This document shows positions 1 to 5,270 of a DNA stretch of 5,576 nt, one piece after another. The notes below the pieces were generated by a model. It was not told where the DNA came from. It did not search any database and saw only the letters and a program-made list of their open reading frames with translations. The stretch comes from Deltaproteobacteria bacterium (GTDB taxonomy: Bacteria; Desulfobacterota; DSM-4660; Desulfatiglandales; Desulfatiglandaceae). A program made the translations under genes and the position numbers. The stretch covers positions 2,284-7,859 of the forward strand of contig DUZB01000366.1 in NCBI GenBank assembly GCA_013349725.1. The letters run 5' to 3'. Numbering within the stretch: the first letter of the stretch is position 1; the number at the start of each line of letters is the position of its first letter.

Positions 1-482
1 TCTTTCGCTGTAATGGATTCTTCCTGATGCCCCTTGCTGATAATGCGCGTGACGAGGCCGATGAGCCAGATGAAAGGCGTCATGATCCAGACCAGTCCTT
101 TTAAAGGATAGGCCACAAACCCGACAAGAGAGCGACCATACATCACCCCCACAGTCTTGGGGATAATTTCCGAAAGGACAAGGATCGCTAATGTAAAGAA
201 GGCCGAAAAATAGATCAGCCATTCCTTCCCTAAAACAACGGTCGCAGCCGCCCCCGCGAACGCGGCCCCCGCTGTATTGGCGATGGTATTGAGACTCAGA
301 ATGGCCGCTATGGGCCTGTCCACGTTGCGTCGCAGATTTTTCAATATGGCGCCGCCCGGCCGTTTTTCCTGAACCATCACCTCAAGTTGCCTCCTTGGAA
401 CCGAATAAAGAACGGATTCAAAAAGAGAGCATATGGCGGATATCAGGATGGCAAAGCTCACTGCAAGGATTAATTCTATCAT
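1..482 (-). CDS. DUF21/CNNM-type transmembrane protein (HlyC/CorC family), partial
   Basis: This reading frame starts at the ATG at 482 and stays open to the left edge, giving 160 visible codons; the C-terminal part is outside the window. An in-frame TGA lies two codons before the ATG, so the start cannot be further upstream, and a GGAAGG stretch lies about 10 nt before it. The sequence fits the DUF21 (CNNM transmembrane) domain: a hydrophobic N-terminal helix (residues 1-20) running into SLFESVLYSVPRRQLE (the family's small-residue/E-x-x-L pattern), a second hydrophobic block around NTIANTAGAAFAGA (65-78), and the hallmark SEIIPKTVGVMY (104-115), followed by another hydrophobic stretch (about 120-145). 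Full-length members usually continue into paired CBS domains and often a CorC/HlyC domain, and are linked to Mg2+/Co2+ homeostasis; 'hemolysin' is a legacy name. Its place 53 bp after mobA on the same strand suggests co-transcription, but a functional link to cofactor synthesis is not evident. Confidence 0.88.
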   Translation of the reverse strand, partial: MIELILAVSFAILISAICSLFESVLYSVPRRQLEVMVQEKRPGGAILKNLRRNVDRPIAAILSLNTIANTAGAAFAGAAATVVLGKEWLIYFSAFFTLAILVLSEIIPKTVGVMYGRSLVGFVAYPLKGLVWIMTPFIWLIGLVTRIISKGHQEESITAK

Positions 483-535
483 TCTTCACAACCCTTCCAT
501 TTCATTGGTTCCGGAGCAGATTTCCGGTTTGTTTT

Positions 536-1240
536 TCAGGGAATTTCAGTTTCACGGCCGTGTTTCCTCTTCCGACATCTTAACTCTTTTTCATGAGAAA
601 ACTCCCCGTTCTTCTCTATGTTCTGAAGCTCCTGCGGTCGGTTGATGTTGAGAAAAGACCTGAGTTCGGGGTCGAACCGCATGATTTCTTCTGCCTTTAC
701 ATACCTTACGGAAACGCTCGGAAACAGCTGAATAATCTGATAGTTTCCCGAGTGGATGAGTTTTTCGATAGGCGGAATGCATTTCTTCCCGTAGAAGGCG
801 TGAAGAGCTTCCAATTTCCACGTTATTCTGGGAATGACCACATCGAATCGATTTTTTCCATTTCTTAGGCCGGCCATGTAACGGATTAAATCCGGATTTA
901 AAAACGGCATATCACATGCGACAAAAAAACCCGCTTCTCCCGTAATCATCTGCAATCCGGTATAGATCCCTCCCAGCGGGCCAAGTTCCGGTATGATGTC
1001 CCGGTGCATGGGCATATCCAGATACGCATAGTCCTCCGGGCTGTTCGTGATGATCACGGTTTCCTCGAAGACTGCCCGGAGAACCCCTGCCACCCTCTCT
1101 ATGAGCGAAATCCCCTCAACCTCGACAAAGGCCTTGTTAAGGCCGTAACGACTGCTTCTTCCCCCCGCTAAAATAACGCTGGAGACATCCGTTAAAGGGA
1201 TTTTTTTTCTACGCGCTGAATTCTTTAATGCGACGGGCAT
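536..1240 (-). CDS. mobA: Molybdenum cofactor guanylyltransferase MobA
   Basis: The product (234 residues from the ATG at 1240) belongs to the MobA nucleotidyltransferase family, which transfers GMP from GTP to molybdopterin to give the guanine dinucleotide cofactor used by formate dehydrogenases and related enzymes in the cytoplasm. Visible motifs are the N-terminal nucleotide-binding loop LAGGRSSRYGLNKA (24-37), GPLGG (87-91), the acidic ACDMPF (108-113) that contributes metal binding, and the family-typical NINRP near the end (198-202). I chose ATG 1240 because the only upstream in-frame option is a TTG at 1279 that would lengthen the overlap with fdhD; GGA about 9 nt before 1240 is a weak ribosome site. 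The gene overlaps the 3' end of fdhD by 32 bp, which suggests translational coupling. After NINRP the protein carries about 30 extra, highly charged residues, longer than usual for MobA. The family call is firm; the exact start is less so. Confidence 0.93.
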   Translation of the reverse strand: MPVALKNSARRKKIPLTDVSSVILAGGRSSRYGLNKAFVEVEGISLIERVAGVLRAVFEETVIITNSPEDYAYLDMPMHRDIIPELGPLGGIYTGLQMITGEAGFFVACDMPFLNPDLIRYMAGLRNGKNRFDVVIPRITWKLEALHAFYGKKCIPPIEKLIHSGNYQIIQLFPSVSVRYVKAEEIMRFDPELRSFLNINRPQELQNIEKNGEFSHEKELRCRKRKHGRETEIP

Positions 1241-2030
1241 GGGTATAAATCCGATTGGTTTTTTTTGCCATATCCACAAGCGTAATATTGTAGAACCTGG
1301 CCGCTTCCACAGCTCTGGATGTGGGCCGGGACATGGCTATAAAAAGAGGATACCCTGCCCTGGCCACTTTCAGGATCATTTCAAGACTCGCCCGACCACT
1401 GGTAACCGCGATCTTGTCGTGGGGAGTGATTCCCTTCAGGAGAGCAGATCCGATTGCCTTGTCCAGGGCATTATGGCGGCCCATATCCTCACTGTGAACG
1501 ATGATGTTTCCAGTCGGGTCAAAGAGGGCCGCCGCATGAGTGCCGCCCGTTCTTGAATAAAGAGGCTGGAAACTCTCAAGATTTCTGGAGACTGCCAACA
1601 GGATATCCATGGAGAAATGTTGTCTGCTCTTTACCCTGCCCAATCCTTTTTTCAGATTATGGTAATTCTCAGTTCCGCAAATACCACAACTTGAGTAGGA
1701 AATTCGCTTTCCGACCGATACCCCTGCAGGGACAGTATATCCCGGAATGGTCATTCTGGCCTCCATGATCTCTTCACCATGGTCCTTATGTACCAGAGAG
1801 ATTATACATTCCTCAATCTGATTCACATGGTTTATGAGGCCTTCCGTAAAAACAAAACCTGTTGCCAGTTCCTCCACCATTTGCGGTGTGAACATGATAA
1901 GGGTATGATTCTGTCCATTAATGATAATCTGCAGGGGGATTTCAACCATCAGATCGGTAATGATCTGTGAAATATCCCCGTTTTTTTGTGTAAATGACCG
2001 GAAAGAATAATAAAGATCGTATTTTTTCAT
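1209..2030 (-). CDS. fdhD: Formate dehydrogenase accessory sulfurtransferase FdhD
   Basis: This complete 273-residue protein is FdhD, which carries sulfur from a cysteine desulfurase (IscS in E. coli) to the Mo/W-bis-pterin cofactor before its insertion into formate dehydrogenase. The family signatures are all present: SSCGICG (113-119) with the two reactive cysteines at 115 and 118, RTGGTHAAAL (160-169), EDMGRHNALDKAIG (181-194) and SGRASLEM (211-218) followed by KVARAGYP. The ATG at 2030 has a good ribosome site, AGAGGAA, a few bases upstream. It is the first gene of the minus-strand group, with mobA overlapping its stop. The presence of fdhD and mobA together implies that the organism makes a molybdenum- or tungsten-dependent formate dehydrogenase, although no structural fdh gene is in the window. 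I could not find a convincing promoter for it in the 100 bp shared with infA. Confidence 0.96.
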   Translation of the reverse strand: MKKYDLYYSFRSFTQKNGDISQIITDLMVEIPLQIIINGQNHTLIMFTPQMVEELATGFVFTEGLINHVNQIEECIISLVHKDHGEEIMEARMTIPGYTVPAGVSVGKRISYSSCGICGTENYHNLKKGLGRVKSRQHFSMDILLAVSRNLESFQPLYSRTGGTHAAALFDPTGNIIVHSEDMGRHNALDKAIGSALLKGITPHDKIAVTSGRASLEMILKVARAGYPLFIAMSRPTSRAVEAARFYNITLVDMAKKTNRIYTHARRIKEFSA

Positions 2031-2061
2031 GTTCCTCTTTAAAGAAGAATGTTTATTCCTA

Positions 2062-2089
2062 TTGACTTTGGCCGGTAAAATGGTATGCT
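2062..2089 (+). promoter_or_regulatory. Predicted sigma70-type promoter for infA
   Basis: TTGACT (2062-2067) and TATGCT (2084-2089) are separated by 16 bp, and the -10 is preceded by TGG, giving an extended -10 (TGnTATGCT). Transcription would begin near 2096, leaving a leader of about 36 nt before the infA start. The match to the sigma70 consensus is seen directly; activity is inferred. Confidence 0.6.
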
Positions 2090-2120
2090 ATGTAATTATG
2101 ATACAGAATCGGGAATAATG

Positions 2121-2134
2121 AAAGGAGCATTTTG
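2121..2134 (+). promoter_or_regulatory. Ribosome binding site and TTG start of infA
   Basis: AAAGGAG (2121-2127) is followed after only four bases by TTG (2132-2134). This site decides the start: no in-frame ATG or GTG lies close upstream, and starting at the next in-frame ATG (codon 22) would delete the first strand of the OB fold. The ATG at 2118 is in a different frame. Confidence 0.75.
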
Positions 2135-2347
2135 AGCAGAAACGATCTCATTCAATTAGAAGGCGTTGTACAGAGGGTGCTCGGTGGCGGCACCATGGAA
2201 ATCCAATGCGAAAACAACATGATAGTCAGGGGCGTCCTTTCCGGCAGAATGAAAAAGCACCGGATAAAGGTGATGGTTGGCGACCGTATCCAGGTCAGCG
2301 TGTCTCCCTACGACACATCCCATGGCCTGATAACCTACCGCTTTTAA
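2132..2347 (+). CDS. infA: Translation initiation factor IF-1
   Basis: The 71-residue product matches IF-1, the small OB-fold factor that binds the A site of the 30S subunit during initiation. Recognisable parts are LEGVVQRVLGGGTMEIQCENN (early strands), VRGVLSGRMKKHRIKVMVGDRIQVSVSPYD (the conserved SGKMRK..IRI..GD.V.V..SPYD block in this family) and the closing HGLITYRF, corresponding to the family's KGRI.(F/Y)R end. Length is nearly identical to the usual 72 residues. It starts with TTG and stands alone, away from ribosomal protein genes, divergent from fdhD and convergent with the epimerase gene. Several proteobacterial groups carry more than one infA; the isolated location and divergent residues (for example GGGTMEIQ in place of the common PNTMFRV type) make this a candidate second copy, which is an inference because the rest of the genome is not visible. 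Confidence 0.93.
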   Translation: MSRNDLIQLEGVVQRVLGGGTMEIQCENNMIVRGVLSGRMKKHRIKVMVGDRIQVSVSPYDTSHGLITYRF

Positions 2348-2349
2348 TA

Positions 2350-2371
2350 CCCTCCTTCAGGGATTAATCCC
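2350..2371. other. Palindrome at the convergent infA/epimerase stop codons
   Basis: The perfect 12-bp palindrome GGGATTAATCCC (2360-2371) contains the TAA stop of the epimerase gene (2364-2366) and lies just past the infA stop. A short CCCT/AGGG pairing (2350-2353 with 2359-2362) overlaps it. There is no T run on either side, so it is at best a weak terminator; it could instead be a protein-binding palindrome. Only 16 bp separates the two stops. Confidence 0.35.
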
Positions 2372-2768
2372 TCTCGCATATTTCAATAAGGACACCGTTG
2401 GTTTCTTTCGGGTGGATAAAAGCAATTTTTGCCCCTCCGGCTCCTTTCCTGGGTTCCTTATCTATGAGCCTTACCCCTTTTGCTTTCAGTTCTTCCAAGG
2501 CTTCGTGGATATTTTCCACCCTGAAGGCAATGTGCTGCACGCCTTCGCCACGAGCCTCTATATATTTGGCGACGGGGCCATCGGGTTCTGTGGTTTCCAA
2601 CAACTCAACTTCGCTGTCCGTAATCGGAATAAATGCCACGTTCACCTTCTGCTCTGCAACATTTTCGATGTCTTCGATTGCAAGACCCAGAATATCGGTA
2701 TAGAATTTTCCCGCCTGCTTGATCTCTTTGACTGCAATGCCTATGTGGTCGATATGTTTAATTTTCAT
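2364..2768 (-). CDS. mce: Methylmalonyl-CoA epimerase
   Basis: The 134-residue protein belongs to the vicinal oxygen chelate (glyoxalase/epimerase) superfamily and best fits methylmalonyl-CoA epimerase, which interconverts the (2R) and (2S) forms of methylmalonyl-CoA between propionyl-CoA and succinyl-CoA. Two beta-alpha-beta-beta-beta modules are visible: IKHIDHIGIAV (3-13) and GVQHIAFRV (76-84) open the two halves. Likely metal ligands, by family analogy, are His8, an acidic residue in SEVELLE (52-58), His79 and Glu129 in GVLIEI. The tail GGAKIAFIHPKETNGVLIEI is typical of the epimerase rather than of glyoxalase I. ATG 2768 is preferred over the start six codons upstream because GGGAGGA sits at the right distance before it and the protein then begins MKIKHIDHIGIAV as in the family. 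It is monocistronic here; mutase genes are not in view. A related VOC-family activity cannot be excluded but is less likely. Confidence 0.92.
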   Translation of the reverse strand: MKIKHIDHIGIAVKEIKQAGKFYTDILGLAIEDIENVAEQKVNVAFIPITDSEVELLETTEPDGPVAKYIEARGEGVQHIAFRVENIHEALEELKAKGVRLIDKEPRKGAGGAKIAFIHPKETNGVLIEICERD

Positions 2769-2788
2769 TTTTCCTCCCAGGCTCACTT

Positions 2789-2833
2789 AAAAAAACAGTC
2801 CCTATCGTTTCCGGGTGAACAGGAAATCCAGGG
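2789..2833 (-). promoter_or_regulatory. Stem-loop followed by T run in the epimerase leader
   Basis: Read on the minus strand, CCCT and TTTCC pair with GGAAA and AGGG around a 9-nt loop and a small internal loop (2800-2833). Four bases later comes a run of seven T (2795-2789). The arrangement lies between the predicted promoter and the start of the epimerase gene, so it could act as a weak leader terminator (attenuator). The stem is short and interrupted, and no leader peptide or riboswitch core is recognised. Confidence 0.3.
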
Positions 2834-2841
2834 AAAAGACC

Positions 2842-2870
2842 TTGCCTTTAAAAGGCGTGGTTACTATTAT
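2842..2870 (+). promoter_or_regulatory. Predicted promoter for the zinc-ribbon gene
   Basis: TTGCCT (2842-2847) and TATTAT (2865-2870) are spaced by 17 bp, a good sigma70-type match. Transcription would begin near 2877, about 52 nt before the ATG at 2929. The -10 box overlaps a TATAAT on the opposite strand. The spacer start contains the perfect palindrome GCCTTT-A-AAAGGC (2844-2856), a possible operator. Confidence 0.55.
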
Positions 2871-2871
2871 A
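2866..2871 (-). promoter_or_regulatory. Predicted -10 box for the epimerase gene
   Basis: The minus strand reads TATAAT, a perfect -10 hexamer, preceded by CCTG. No good -35 is seen at 16-18 bp upstream, so the promoter would lean on the -10 or on an activator. Transcription would begin near 2859, giving a leader of about 90 nt that includes the stem-loop and T run. Confidence 0.4.
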
Positions 2872-2928
2872 CAGGACTGATGGAATGTACATTACCATAA
2901 CTTTTATCCCAGATCCAAGGTTTTATCC

Positions 2929-3177
2929 ATGAAACAGGTTCCTTTTCATTTTACGACGGAAAAAAACCCGGGCAACCAAACGTCGGGGGACGCATTTGAA
3001 GAATTTGAGGCAACGGAGCTTTACTGCCCGAATTGCTCCCGCGCCGTACCGGTCAACAAATTTCTCCTCTTGGTATTGCCTGATGGAGACAGGTATGAAT
3101 ACCGTTGCAAATTATGCAGTACCAAAGTAGGCGAGAAAAAGGATCATTCAGGGCAGTTTTATTCCGTCCTGAAATAA
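2929..3177 (+). CDS. Small zinc-ribbon protein of unknown function
   Basis: The 82-residue product has one clear feature: two CxxC knuckles, CPNC (Cys33, Cys36) and CKLC (Cys60, Cys63), separated by 23 residues that include a hydrophobic strand KFLLLVLPDG and an aromatic YEYRC. That pattern is a classical zinc ribbon, likely binding one structural Zn2+. The N-terminal 30 residues are polar and acidic (EEFEATE) and look flexible. There is no signal peptide or membrane segment, so a cytoplasmic location is expected. The ATG at 2929 has CCAAGG about 8 nt upstream. Its own promoter is predicted at 2842-2870. It is followed 46 bp later, on the same strand, by the exported FG-GAP repeat protein gene, so the two may be co-transcribed. 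I do not recognise the exact family; nucleic-acid or protein binding is possible for zinc ribbons but nothing here decides it. Confidence 0.75.
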   Translation: MKQVPFHFTTEKNPGNQTSGDAFEEFEATELYCPNCSRAVPVNKFLLLVLPDGDRYEYRCKLCSTKVGEKKDHSGQFYSVLK

Positions 3178-3194
3178 TTAGACCCATTATTGGA

Positions 3195-3213
3195 GTCTCG
3201 CGCTTCGCGGGAT
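3195..3213 (+). promoter_or_regulatory. GC-rich hairpin immediately before the ribosome site at 3214
   Basis: CTCGCG (3197-3202) pairs with CGCGGG (3206-3211) around a three-base CTT loop, with one more T-A and one G-T pair below. The stem ends where AAGGAG (3214-3219) begins, four bases before the ATG at 3224. No T run follows, so it is not a standard terminator. It may affect ribosome access or protect the downstream mRNA from 3' or 5' processing. Confidence 0.5.
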
Positions 3214-3223
3214 AAGGAGAATC

Positions 3224-4801
3224 ATGAAAAGAAAATTATCCATAATACTGATTATGACAACAATCCTCGCAATTTTTGGGGTCGCCGGTGCGACGACATC
3301 CTCTTCACCTTCTATTAAAAAGATTGCCATCCTGCCGTTTACTATGAATTCGGACAGGGACCTCAAGTTTCTACAATCGGGCATCATGGATATGCTCAGT
3401 TCCAGGCTTGCCTGGAAAGACAAGATAGAGGTCATTGAAAAAGGGTCTGTCCTGAAAGAGGTAGGCGCTTCTACCGGTCCCATGGACAAACAGAAAGCAC
3501 TGGAGATAGGAAAGGCGCTGGGAGCTGATTACGTGATTCTGGGAAGCCTGACCGTATTTGGAGACAGTGTCAGTATCGATGCAAAGATACTGGATGTGAC
3601 AAAGGGAGAGGAACTTGTAACCGCCTTTGAACAGTCCAAGGGCATGGATGGGGTTATTCCCACCGTTAATAAGTTTGCGGAAGACATTAATGCCAAGGTC
3701 ATGGGGAAATATGTCCCTGAACAGGAATCTCGCCCTGCGGCAGTAAAAGAAGAGTCTGGGGCGCTTTTGTCGCCCGATCAGGGGGCCGGTGGTTCCAAGG
3801 CCGCATCCTACGTGAAGCGCTTCAAGCTTGAAATACGGGGCCTCGGTGTAGGCGACCTGGAAGGCGATGGAACCAATGAGCTGGTCATGATCGATAAAAA
3901 TACGGTGTATGTATATAAATGGATCAAAAACACGCTCTCGGAAATCGCCGCCATCAAAGGCAGCTGGTCCCCCAATTATGCCTACGTGAGTGTTGCAGAC
4001 GTGGATCGAAACGGCCGGGCTGAAATTTATGTCAGCGACTTAACGGTAGCAGGCGTTTCGTCTTTTGTCCTGGAGTGGGATGGCAGCAAATTCAAAGAGA
4101 TCATCCGTGGACAAAAATGGCTTTTCAGGGTCGTTGAACTCCCCGGGAGGGGCCGAACCGTTGTGGGGCAGGAGAGGGCTAATGAAGGATCATACGTGGG
4201 CGATGTATTTACACTTGTGCGGCAGGGAGACAATTTGACGGCCGGAGAACCGATTAAACTTCCCCGTGGCGGAAACGTCTTCAACTTTGTCAAGGCCGAC
4301 CTCACGGGGAAAGGCGGCGATTTCACCACCCTGTTAAGTCCATATGAGCATCTCGAATTGTACGACGGGCAGGGAACCAGTCTGTGGAAAAGTGATGACT
4401 ATTACGGCGGAACTCTTGTTTTCATGGAATATATGGATTACACACGGAACCGCATGGCCCGTACGCCACTGAGGGTTTTCCTGCCATCTCCCATCTTTTT
4501 AAGCGATGTGGATGGAGACGGAAGGGAAGAGGTGGTTGTCTGCCAGAATATTTCCAAAACCGCGCGCACAACCGAAGACTTTCGCTGGTTTGGAAGCGGA
4601 AAGGTTCATTTCATGGCCTGGGATGGTGTGGGCCTTAACACGGCATGGACATCACAGAAACTATCGGGAACAGTGGTGGGCTATGAGGTGGCGGATCTGG
4701 ACCAGGACGGTCGAAATGAACTCATTATCGCATCCGTTACCAGTGAGAGTTATTTCGTAGGTTTTCCAAAAAGCCGCCTCGTTATGTACGACCTGAAGTA
4801 G
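3224..4801 (+). CDS. Exported protein with FlgO/TolB/CsgG-like domain and FG-GAP (VCBS) repeats
   Basis: The 525-residue protein begins with a signal peptide: MKRK, a hydrophobic core to about residue 20, and a likely cleavage site after AGA (21-23); there is no lipobox cysteine. Residues about 31-165 (IKKIAILPF..., LQSGIMDMLSSRL, IEVIEKGSVLKEV, IGKALGADYVILGSLTVFGDSVSIDAKILDV) match the FlgO/TolB-N/CsgG-like fold found in envelope proteins. A low-complexity linker (about 165-195) leads to a C-terminal region with FG-GAP/VCBS-type loops: DLEGDGTNELVMI (211-223), DVDRNGRAEIYV (259-270), a degenerate DLTGKGGDFTTL (359-370), DVDGDGREEVVV (428-439) and DLDQDGRNELII (491-502). These resemble integrin-like beta-propeller blades whose DxDxDG loops bind Ca2+. 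The protein is probably periplasmic or outer-membrane associated; its role is not known to me. AAGGAG precedes the ATG by four bases. It may share a transcript with the zinc-ribbon gene. Confidence 0.85.
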   Translation: MKRKLSIILIMTTILAIFGVAGATTSSSPSIKKIAILPFTMNSDRDLKFLQSGIMDMLSSRLAWKDKIEVIEKGSVLKEVGASTGPMDKQKALEIGKALGADYVILGSLTVFGDSVSIDAKILDVTKGEELVTAFEQSKGMDGVIPTVNKFAEDINAKVMGKYVPEQESRPAAVKEESGALLSPDQGAGGSKAASYVKRFKLEIRGLGVGDLEGDGTNELVMIDKNTVYVYKWIKNTLSEIAAIKGSWSPNYAYVSVADVDRNGRAEIYVSDLTVAGVSSFVLEWDGSKFKEIIRGQKWLFRVVELPGRGRTVVGQERANEGSYVGDVFTLVRQGDNLTAGEPIKLPRGGNVFNFVKADLTGKGGDFTTLLSPYEHLELYDGQGTSLWKSDDYYGGTLVFMEYMDYTRNRMARTPLRVFLPSPIFLSDVDGDGREEVVVCQNISKTARTTEDFRWFGSGKVHFMAWDGVGLNTAWTSQKLSGTVVGYEVADLDQDGRNELIIASVTSESYFVGFPKSRLVMYDLK

Positions 4802-4808
4802 ACAATAG

Positions 4809-4845
4809 AAAAAAGGGGTATCGCCATATATCCCGGCGATACCCC
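4809..4845 (-). terminator. Rho-independent terminator of the cold shock gene
   Basis: GGGGTATCGCC (4815-4825) and GGCGATACCCC (4835-4845) form a perfect 11-bp stem with a 9-nt loop. On the minus strand the stem is followed by six T (complement of 4814-4809), an ideal intrinsic terminator starting 24 nt after the csp stop. It also lies 13 bp past the stop of the plus-strand FG-GAP gene, but on that side only CCTCGTCG follows, so it would stop plus-strand transcripts less well. Confidence 0.9.
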
Positions 4846-4869
4846 CCTCGTCGACAATAAAAGATTATG

Positions 4870-5070
4870 CTATTTTACGGTAACATTTGCTGCAGCCGGG
4901 CCCTTTGCTCCCTGCTCTATGTCAAAGGTAACATGATCACCTTCATTAAGTGACTTGAACCCTTCGGCATTGATTGCTGAATGATGAACGAATACATCGG
5001 GACCATCTTCCTGCTCAATAAAGCCAAATCCTTTGCTGTTATTAAACCATTTTACGATTCCATTAGCCAT
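4870..5070 (-). CDS. Cold shock protein, CspA family
   Basis: The 66-residue product is a single cold shock domain: a five-stranded OB fold that binds single-stranded RNA and DNA and acts as an RNA chaperone in the cytoplasm. Both nucleic-acid motifs are intact: RNP1 as KGFGFI (13-18) and RNP2 as VFVHHSAI (26-33). The N-terminal [16 protein letters not shown] and the ending [10 protein letters not shown] are standard for the family, and the length is usual. The ATG at 5070 follows a long purine stretch containing AGGAGG and GGGAG; the latter is 7 nt from the start. The gene has its own predicted promoter (5199-5226), a leader of about 120 nt, and its own terminator, so it is monocistronic. 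Long leaders are known from cold-inducible csp genes such as E. coli cspA, but which family members are truly cold-induced cannot be told from the protein, so I give no specific gene symbol. Confidence 0.97.
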   Translation of the reverse strand: MANGIVKWFNNSKGFGFIEQEDGPDVFVHHSAINAEGFKSLNEGDHVTFDIEQGAKGPAAANVTVK

Positions 5071-5103
5071 AGTGTGACTCCCCCTCCTTTCATAAAAATT
5101 TTC

Positions 5104-5163
5104 TTGGTCCTAAACATAGGGTTGCCACTACTGACAGAACCAACTACTTCTCAGAACCAACTA
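5104..5163 (-). repeat. 12-bp direct repeat and pairing partner in the csp leader
   Basis: On the minus strand TAGTTGGTTCTG occurs twice (5163-5152 and 5146-5135), 17 bp apart start to start. A downstream segment AGGACCAA (within 5111-5104) can pair with the TTGGTTCT of either copy, so the two pairings exclude each other. The segment lies about 14 nt before the purine-rich ribosome site. Repeats and complementarity are seen in the sequence; a regulatory role is inferred. Confidence 0.5.
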
Positions 5164-5198
5164 GCTCCCCAGAGAAGAGAACTTTCATGATTGTGTAC

Positions 5199-5226
5199 AT
5201 GATACTCTGAATTTTTATAAAATCAA
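5199..5226 (-). promoter_or_regulatory. Predicted promoter of the cold shock gene
   Basis: Reading the minus strand, TTGATT (5226-5221) and TATCAT (5204-5199) are separated by 16 bp that are A/T rich. Initiation would fall near 5192, giving a 5' leader of about 120 nt to the ATG at 5070, in line with the long leaders of cold-shock genes in other bacteria. Confidence 0.55.
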
Positions 5227-5270
5227 GCTATTTTAAATTGATCCAGCGCCTCCGGCCATGATTTTTCCAC

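Noticed and set aside
1241..1279. Longer mobA start at the TTG at 1279
   Set aside because: It would need a TTG start and a 71-bp overlap with fdhD, and adds residues (WIWQKKPIGFIP) not typical for the family.
2769..2786. Longer epimerase start six codons upstream
   Set aside because: The added codons encode MSLGGK from the ribosome site itself (GGGAGGA); the internal ATG is correctly spaced and gives the family-typical N-terminus.
2412..2900. Long plus-strand open frame (162 codons) opposite the epimerase gene
   Set aside because: It is antisense to a well-supported epimerase gene, is Phe/Cys/His rich without any motif, and runs through the regulatory region; a shadow frame.
4027..4329. 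Minus-strand open frame of 100 codons inside the FG-GAP gene
   Set aside because: It lies opposite clear domain sequence and shows proline/serine-rich shadow composition with no ribosome site.
5135..5163. CRISPR-like repeat
   Set aside because: Only two 12-bp copies with a 5-bp gap; far too short and few for an array.
4981..5190. Plus-strand open frame of 69 codons opposite csp and its leader
   Set aside because: It is antisense to the cold shock gene, has no ribosome site or motif, and its tail encodes the leader repeats.
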